From: Saccharomyces paradoxus
Lineage: Eukaryota > Ascomycota > Saccharomycetes > Saccharomycetales > Saccharomycetaceae
Length of the DNA stretch: 64,000 nt
Reading direction: 5' to 3'
Assembly: GCF_002079055.1 (NCBI RefSeq)
Contig: NC_047495.1
Span: forward strand, 310,001-374,000
Shown here: positions 59,623 through 64,000 of the stretch, piece after piece
Position numbering within the stretch: position 1 is the stretch's first letter
How the letters are laid out: each line of letters opens with the position of its first letter
Notes under the pieces: generated by a model
Told to the model about the DNA's origin: nothing
The model's input: the letters and a program-made list of their open reading frames with translations, nothing else
Databases searched by the model: none
Translations under genes and position numbers: made by a program

Positions 59623-61317
59623 ATGAGTCTGGAACCCACGCAAACGGTCTCCGGCACGCCGCCGATGTTGCATCAAAGAACCCATAAACAAGTATACCCG
59701 TTGCGGATGGAAACTATCCCAATATTGGAATCAGACTCCAAAGCTACTCTACAAAGTAGTGAGCCCACCCAGAAAGATGAAGAAGAAACCGAGTATTTTG
59801 AAAATAAACAATCCGTATCGAATCTGAGTCCCGATTTGAAGTTCAAAAGACACAAGAATAAACATATCCAGGGGTTCCCTACTCTGGGTGAAAGGCTCGA
59901 TAACTTGCAAGATATCAAAAAGGCCAAGAGGGTAGAAAATTTCAATTCCTCTGCACCAATTGGTGACGACAATCATATTGGGGATGCGACAACGAATGTT
60001 AATGCAAGTGCGATGCCCGCTCCGTATATGCCTTATTACTATTACTACCATCCGATGAATGCTCCTACTCCTGCAATGATACCGTATCCCGGATCACCAA
60101 TGCATTCTATGATGCCCAATTCCTCATTGCAGCCCTTTTATTCACAGCCCACCGCTGCCGGTGGTCCCGATATGACCACTCCTCAGAATTTATCTTCATC
60201 ACAACAATTGCTGCCAGCCCCGCAGTTGTTTCCGTACGGATCATTCCATCAACAACAACTGCAACAACCACACTACATTCAACGAACAAGAGAAAGGAAA
60301 AAATCAATCGGAAGTCAAAGAGGTAGAAGATTGTCTATGCTAGCATCTCAGGCAAACGGTGGAAGCACTATTATATCCCCACACAAGGATATTCCTGAAG
60401 AGGATTTTTACACCGTAGTTGGAAATGCGTCTTCCTTTGGTAAGAATTTACAAATACGACAGCTTTTCAATTGGTGTTTGATGAGATCTCTGCATAAACT
60501 GGAGTTGAAGACTAAAAGCCAAGAGGAAGAAAGAGAGCTTGAACATCCGGCGAAAAAATCCAAGCCTGAACCAACAAGGGCGGAAACTGATTATGTGGAT
60601 CCCAAACGTCTGGCTATGGTCATAATAAAAGAGTTTGTCGATGATCTCAAAAGAGATCATATTGCGATAGATTGGGAGGATGAGGAAAAATATGAAAATG
60701 GAGATGAGGAGAAGACGCTGGATAATACCGAAAATTACGATGATACGGAACTGCGACAACTGTTCCAAGAAAATGACGACGACGACGACGACGACGAAGT
60801 GGACTACTCGGAGATACAAAGGTCCAGCCGTAAATTCAGTGAAAGGAGAAAGGCGGTGCCGAAAGAACCAAAAAAACTACTGCCTAATGGCAAGAACGTG
60901 GAAAACACTAAGAATCTTAGCATTTTAACGAATAAGGTGAACGCGATCAAAAATGAAGTCAAAGAATGGGCAATCACTTTAGATACTTCAAGACCAGATC
61001 TTGAATGGCAAGAATTGACATCGTTGTCATCACAACCGCTTGAACCATTGTCGGATACAGAAGAGCCAGACCATGTGATTGCAGATGTTGAGGCAAAATT
61101 AGAAACAAAAGTCGATGAGTTAAGGTACCAGTCGCATATATTGAACTCACACTCATTAGCTTTGAACGAAATAACGAACTCGAAACTGAATAAATTGAAC
61201 ATAGAAACAATGAGGAAGATCTCTAACGAAACGGACGATGTCCATTCACAAGTCATTAAACCTCAACAACTATTGAAGGGGTTAAGTTTATCTTTTAGTA
61301 AAAAACTGGATTTATGA
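59623..61317 (+). CDS. DSN1: Kinetochore MIND/Mis12 complex subunit Dsn1
   Basis: The 564-residue protein (576 in S. cerevisiae) is part of the Mtw1-Nnf1-Nsl1-Dsn1 complex that links the inner kinetochore to Ndc80. The N-terminal ~230 residues are disordered and Gln/Pro/Tyr-rich. A basic patch with RERKKSIGSQRGRR (about 221-234) contains the region whose serines Aurora B (Ipl1) phosphorylates to relieve autoinhibition. The conserved Mis12-complex domain covers about 255-560 and includes a poly-Asp run (about 388-394, coded by GAC repeats at 60776-60796) and a C-terminal coiled coil. Confidence 0.95.
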   Translation: MSLEPTQTVSGTPPMLHQRTHKQVYPLRMETIPILESDSKATLQSSEPTQKDEEETEYFENKQSVSNLSPDLKFKRHKNKHIQGFPTLGERLDNLQDIKKAKRVENFNSSAPIGDDNHIGDATTNVNASAMPAPYMPYYYYYHPMNAPTPAMIPYPGSPMHSMMPNSSLQPFYSQPTAAGGPDMTTPQNLSSSQQLLPAPQLFPYGSFHQQQLQQPHYIQRTRERKKSIGSQRGRRLSMLASQANGGSTIISPHKDIPEEDFYTVVGNASSFGKNLQIRQLFNWCLMRSLHKLELKTKSQEEERELEHPAKKSKPEPTRAETDYVDPKRLAMVIIKEFVDDLKRDHIAIDWEDEEKYENGDEEKTLDNTENYDDTELRQLFQENDDDDDDDEVDYSEIQRSSRKFSERRKAVPKEPKKLLPNGKNVENTKNLSILTNKVNAIKNEVKEWAITLDTSRPDLEWQELTSLSSQPLEPLSDTEEPDHVIADVEAKLETKVDELRYQSHILNSHSLALNEITNSKLNKLNIETMRKISNETDDVHSQVIKPQQLLKGLSLSFSKKLDL

Positions 61318-61439
61318 AAAAATGAAAAAAAATAAAAAATATCGGATACTTCTGCATATGTAACATTACACAGTCATACATTTATATATACATATATACA
61401 TACTAATGTATTGGAAAAGGCAAAAGAACCATTCTCTCT
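61318..61439. other. DSN1/STS1 convergent gap
   Basis: 122 bp between convergent stops, with alternating TATATACATATATACATA near 61383-61402. Nothing else seen. Confidence 0.5.
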
Positions 61440-62396
61440 TTACTCAAAAGGCGAATCAGTAGCAGGACCACTATTGTTATTGTTTTCGTTTGCCGTCATG
61501 GTATCGTGGTGGCAAATAATACTTTCTTGAAATGATAGTGTTGATGATGATGCCGCTGAAGAGGTACCCATATCTAACGATTTAAACAGCTGGAGTGGGC
61601 GTTCCAGTAACCCATTTGAATGTTCATTGTATATTTGTAGCCTTGTCATATGAGTTTTCCACACGGAGCTATTATCTCCCAATAAAATTATCCTGTCACG
61701 GGCAATATGTTCAATAAGCGTACACCATACATGGGATAATTGTTCAATGCATTTATCGTAGTAGTAATTGTTACTAGCTAATTCAAACCTGGGCAGTTTA
61801 ATAACTAATTCCGTGCAAATGTCTAAGAATTTCAATGATGCGTGCAAATTTTCCAATCGTGGTGGAATATTATCCAGTATGAAATCCACTAAACAGTTAA
61901 GGAATTCTAGAATTTGAGGCTTCATCCTCACGAAAGCGTAGTCATCTAATTTATTACTCTCGTAAGACCTATTGTAAGGTATGCTCTGGTAAACAGCTTC
62001 TGATTTCTGTTTCAGCATGTCAAGGCACTTTTGTATACTGAAATCTAGTCCGATGACTCTCGTATGAACACTTTGCTGTATATCTGGATGCTTTGTCATC
62101 AAATCCACCAACAACTGCTGTAATTGGTCCTTGTTCATTAGTTCTATGCCTCGTTGCAAGGGCAGAGGTTGACCTCTGATGAGCGAGCCTGGGTGAGGCC
62201 TCCTCTTGGAGACACCACCATATTTCATCACATGCTTGCTACGAGGTGGTTCTTCCTCTTGTTGCTCCTCGTTGTTATACCGCCTTTTCTGTTTCACTCC
62301 GGAATTTGGCACCACTACATTGCCTGTGCCTTGTGAACTTACTGTACTCTGAGGTACTTTACTGCTGGGCTTAAACCCCCATTCAAATCCCATCAT
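61440..62396 (-). CDS. STS1: Proteasome nuclear tether Sts1 (Cut8 family)
   Basis: The 318-residue protein (319 in S. cerevisiae) is the Cut8 orthologue that docks 26S proteasomes at the nucleus through importin Srp1 and is itself short-lived. A basic bipartite-like nuclear signal (KQKRRY and SKRR near 36-70) precedes the conserved helical Cut8 domain (about 85-280). The C terminus is Ser/Asn-rich. The frame stays open upstream for 137 codons, but that part overlaps the SQT1 promoter and start. I place the start at ATG 62396 ([13 protein letters not shown]) because it aligns with S. cerevisiae. The first residues resemble the in-frame sequence just upstream of SQT1 (see finding). Confidence 0.94.
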   Translation of the reverse strand: MMGFEWGFKPSSKVPQSTVSSQGTGNVVVPNSGVKQKRRYNNEEQQEEEPPRSKHVMKYGGVSKRRPHPGSLIRGQPLPLQRGIELMNKDQLQQLLVDLMTKHPDIQQSVHTRVIGLDFSIQKCLDMLKQKSEAVYQSIPYNRSYESNKLDDYAFVRMKPQILEFLNCLVDFILDNIPPRLENLHASLKFLDICTELVIKLPRFELASNNYYYDKCIEQLSHVWCTLIEHIARDRIILLGDNSSVWKTHMTRLQIYNEHSNGLLERPLQLFKSLDMGTSSAASSSTLSFQESIICHHDTMTANENNNNSGPATDSPFE

Positions 62397-62634
62397 AATG
62401 CTATACTGTCTGCGTTTGTTGCTTTTGGCAGATATCTTCGAACACTCTAGGTGAGAATACTTAGTTAAATATAATTTTAAGTAGGAAATTCCCACTCGCC
62501 GCATTATCACCCGCCTGCCGTTTCTTTTTCTGGCAAAATTTTCACTATGAATAACTAGAAAGATGCATTCGATGGGCTTTGGATGGGGCTTTTTAAAGAC
62601 AAACAGAGTACCACAGAGCCACATATTAAGCACG
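62397..62634. promoter_or_regulatory. Divergent STS1/SQT1 promoter region
   Basis: 238 bp. Nearest to SQT1 two in-frame ATGs (62563 and 62572) precede the accepted start, with no stop between. A tiny frame ATG-AAT-AAC-TAG at 62547-62558 lies just upstream of those. Confidence 0.6.
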
Positions 62635-63927
62635 ATGGAGCCCCAAGAAGAATTTATAACTACCGAAGAGGTTGAGCAGGAGATCGTGCCCACCATGGAG
62701 GTCGAACAGGACGCCCCTGTTGATATCGAAGAAGTGAATGACGACGATGAAATGATGGACGATGATGAGGAGGATTTAGAGGTCGACATGTCCAACAACT
62801 CGCTCACTTACTTCGATAAACATACGGACTCTGTGTTTGCGATTGGCCACCATCCCAGCCTGCCGCTAGTATGCACCGGTGGGGGTGATAACTTGGCACA
62901 TCTTTGGACATCACATTCACAACCACCCAAGTTTGCCGGTACATTAACCGGTTATGGTGAATCTGTGATTTCGTGTTCTTTTACATGTGAAGGGGGCTTC
63001 TTAGTCACTGCGGATATGTCGGGGAAGGTTCTTGTACACATGGGCCAAAAAGGTGGCGCTCAGTGGAAGTTAACATCGCAAATACAAGAAGTTGAAGAGA
63101 TCGTTTGGTTAAAAGCTCACCCCACTATACCAAGAACATTTGCATTTGGTGCTACGAATGGATCTGTCTGGTGTTACCAGATTAATGAGCAGGACGGTTC
63201 TTTGGAACAGTTAATGTCTGGTTTTGTACACCAGCAAGATTGCTCTATGGGTGAATTCATTAATACTGACAAAGGTGAAAATACACTAGAGTTAGTCACT
63301 TGTTCTTTGGATAGTACCATCGTGGCATGGAATTGCTTTACTGGCCAACAATTGTTTAAGATCACACAAGCAGAAACCAAGGGATTGGAAGCACCATGGA
63401 TTTCCCTATCATTAGCCCCGGCAACCTTGACCAAGGGTAACTCAGGTGTCGTGGCATGTGGGTCTAACAATGGTCTTCTGGCAGTAATTAATTGCAACAG
63501 TGGCGGTGCCATTTTACATTTATCTACAGTGATTGAATTAAAGCCAGAACAAGACGAATTAGATGCCTCTATCGAATCCATTTCATGGTCGTCAAAGTTC
63601 TCACTTATGGCCATTGGTCTTGTCTGCGGTGAGGTAATCTTATATGATACAAGCGCATGGAGGGTAAGACACAAGTTTGTTCTTGAGGACTCTGTTACGA
63701 AACTAATCTTTGACAATGATGATCTATTTGTATCGTGTATCAATGGTAAGGTTTACCAGTTTAATGCAAGAACTGGTCAAGAAAAGTTTGTTTGTGTCGG
63801 CCATAATATGGGGGTTCTTGATTTTATATTACTGCATCCTGTAGCCAATGCCGGCACCGAACAAAAGAGGAAAATAATAACTGCGGGTGATGAAGGTGTA
63901 TCTCTGGTGTTTGAGGTACCAAACTGA
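62635..63927 (+). CDS. SQT1: Ribosomal protein L10 chaperone Sqt1 (WD40)
   Basis: The 430-residue protein (431 in S. cerevisiae) is the dedicated chaperone of uL16/Rpl10. It captures the nascent N terminus and delivers it to the late pre-60S subunit. A very acidic N-terminal tail (about 1-50, many Glu/Asp) precedes an eight-bladed WD40 propeller (about 55-430), with repeats such as [24 protein letters not shown] and [13 protein letters not shown]. Its acidic surface binds the basic Rpl10 N terminus. I place the start at ATG 62635 ([12 protein letters not shown]) by homology; in-frame upstream ATGs at 62563 and 62572 would add 24 or 21 residues. Confidence 0.94.
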   Translation: MEPQEEFITTEEVEQEIVPTMEVEQDAPVDIEEVNDDDEMMDDDEEDLEVDMSNNSLTYFDKHTDSVFAIGHHPSLPLVCTGGGDNLAHLWTSHSQPPKFAGTLTGYGESVISCSFTCEGGFLVTADMSGKVLVHMGQKGGAQWKLTSQIQEVEEIVWLKAHPTIPRTFAFGATNGSVWCYQINEQDGSLEQLMSGFVHQQDCSMGEFINTDKGENTLELVTCSLDSTIVAWNCFTGQQLFKITQAETKGLEAPWISLSLAPATLTKGNSGVVACGSNNGLLAVINCNSGGAILHLSTVIELKPEQDELDASIESISWSSKFSLMAIGLVCGEVILYDTSAWRVRHKFVLEDSVTKLIFDNDDLFVSCINGKVYQFNARTGQEKFVCVGHNMGVLDFILLHPVANAGTEQKRKIITAGDEGVSLVFEVPN

Positions 63928-64000
63928 TAGATAGTTGTGTATACATAAATAACAGAAAAAAATTCAATAACAGATGAAATATTTTTACATACAGAAAGAG
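63928..64000. other. 3' region of SQT1 at window edge
   Basis: The last 73 bases are A/T-rich 3' sequence of SQT1. No further gene start is visible. Confidence 0.5.

Noticed and set aside
62529-62537. Proteasome-associated control element (PACE) for STS1
   Set aside because: TCTGGCAAA matches GGTGGCAAA at only 7 of 9 positions.
62397-62807. 137-codon N-terminal extension of STS1
   Set aside because: It overlaps the SQT1 start region on the other strand, and the family N terminus MMGFEWGF starts at 62396. The Ser-rich part mirrors the acidic SQT1 N terminus.

Overview
The window is a gene-dense piece of a budding-yeast chromosome. It matches, gene for gene and in order, the centromeric part of chromosome IX of Saccharomyces (YIL018W through CEN9 to YIR012W). 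Most genes are intronless, and both spliced genes use TACTAAC branch points. The tRNA genes have solo Ty1/Ty2-type LTRs beside them, and there is a 120-bp point centromere. Recalled S. cerevisiae proteins match the conserved genes almost exactly but differ clearly in fast-evolving ones (BAR1, AIM21, DSN1, EPS1). I therefore infer a close sister species, most likely S. paradoxus. The species call is inference from memory, not from a search.

Left arm (1 to about 39.77 kb): RPL2B (exon 1 lies off the edge), VID28, SNL1, BAR1 with its alpha2-Mcm1 operator, a tRNA-Asp, a stack of LTR pieces, the small orphan YIL014C-A, a tRNA-Thr, MNT3, PDR11, TIR3, DOT5, EST3 (read by a programmed +1 frameshift), a second tRNA-Asp with two solo LTRs, a long gene-poor stretch, FAA3, another gene-poor stretch, then URM1, NAS2, YIA6, EPS1, BET1 (spliced), CFD1, YIL002W-A, INP51 and YIL001W. 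CEN9 is at 39775-39894. Right arm: SGN1, MPH1, AIM21, DJP1, IST3, PAN1, a tRNA-Glu, EGH1, PRI1, MSL1, DSN1, STS1 and SQT1.

Most genes are unrelated housekeeping functions, as is usual in yeast. Some neighbours share a theme. PDR11 and TIR3 are divergent, both belong to the hypoxic/sterol programme, and their shared 1.26-kb promoter has matches to AR1, Upc2 and Rox1 motifs. INP51 and PAN1 are both endocytic, and AIM21 acts at actin patches. IST3 and MSL1 are splicing factors. RPL2B and SQT1 bracket the window with 60S-subunit functions.

No new system such as a novel mobile element or defence locus is evident. The observations most worth a second look are: a mirrored peptide motif at the facing 5' ends of STS1 and SQT1; the conserved EST3 frameshift; a descending series of LTR 3' ends beside YIL014C-A; two solo LTRs with perfect 5-bp target duplications beside tRNA-Asp; an exact 69-bp tandem duplication in the IST3/PAN1 3' region; and an unexplained 1.8-kb gap between FAA3 and URM1.
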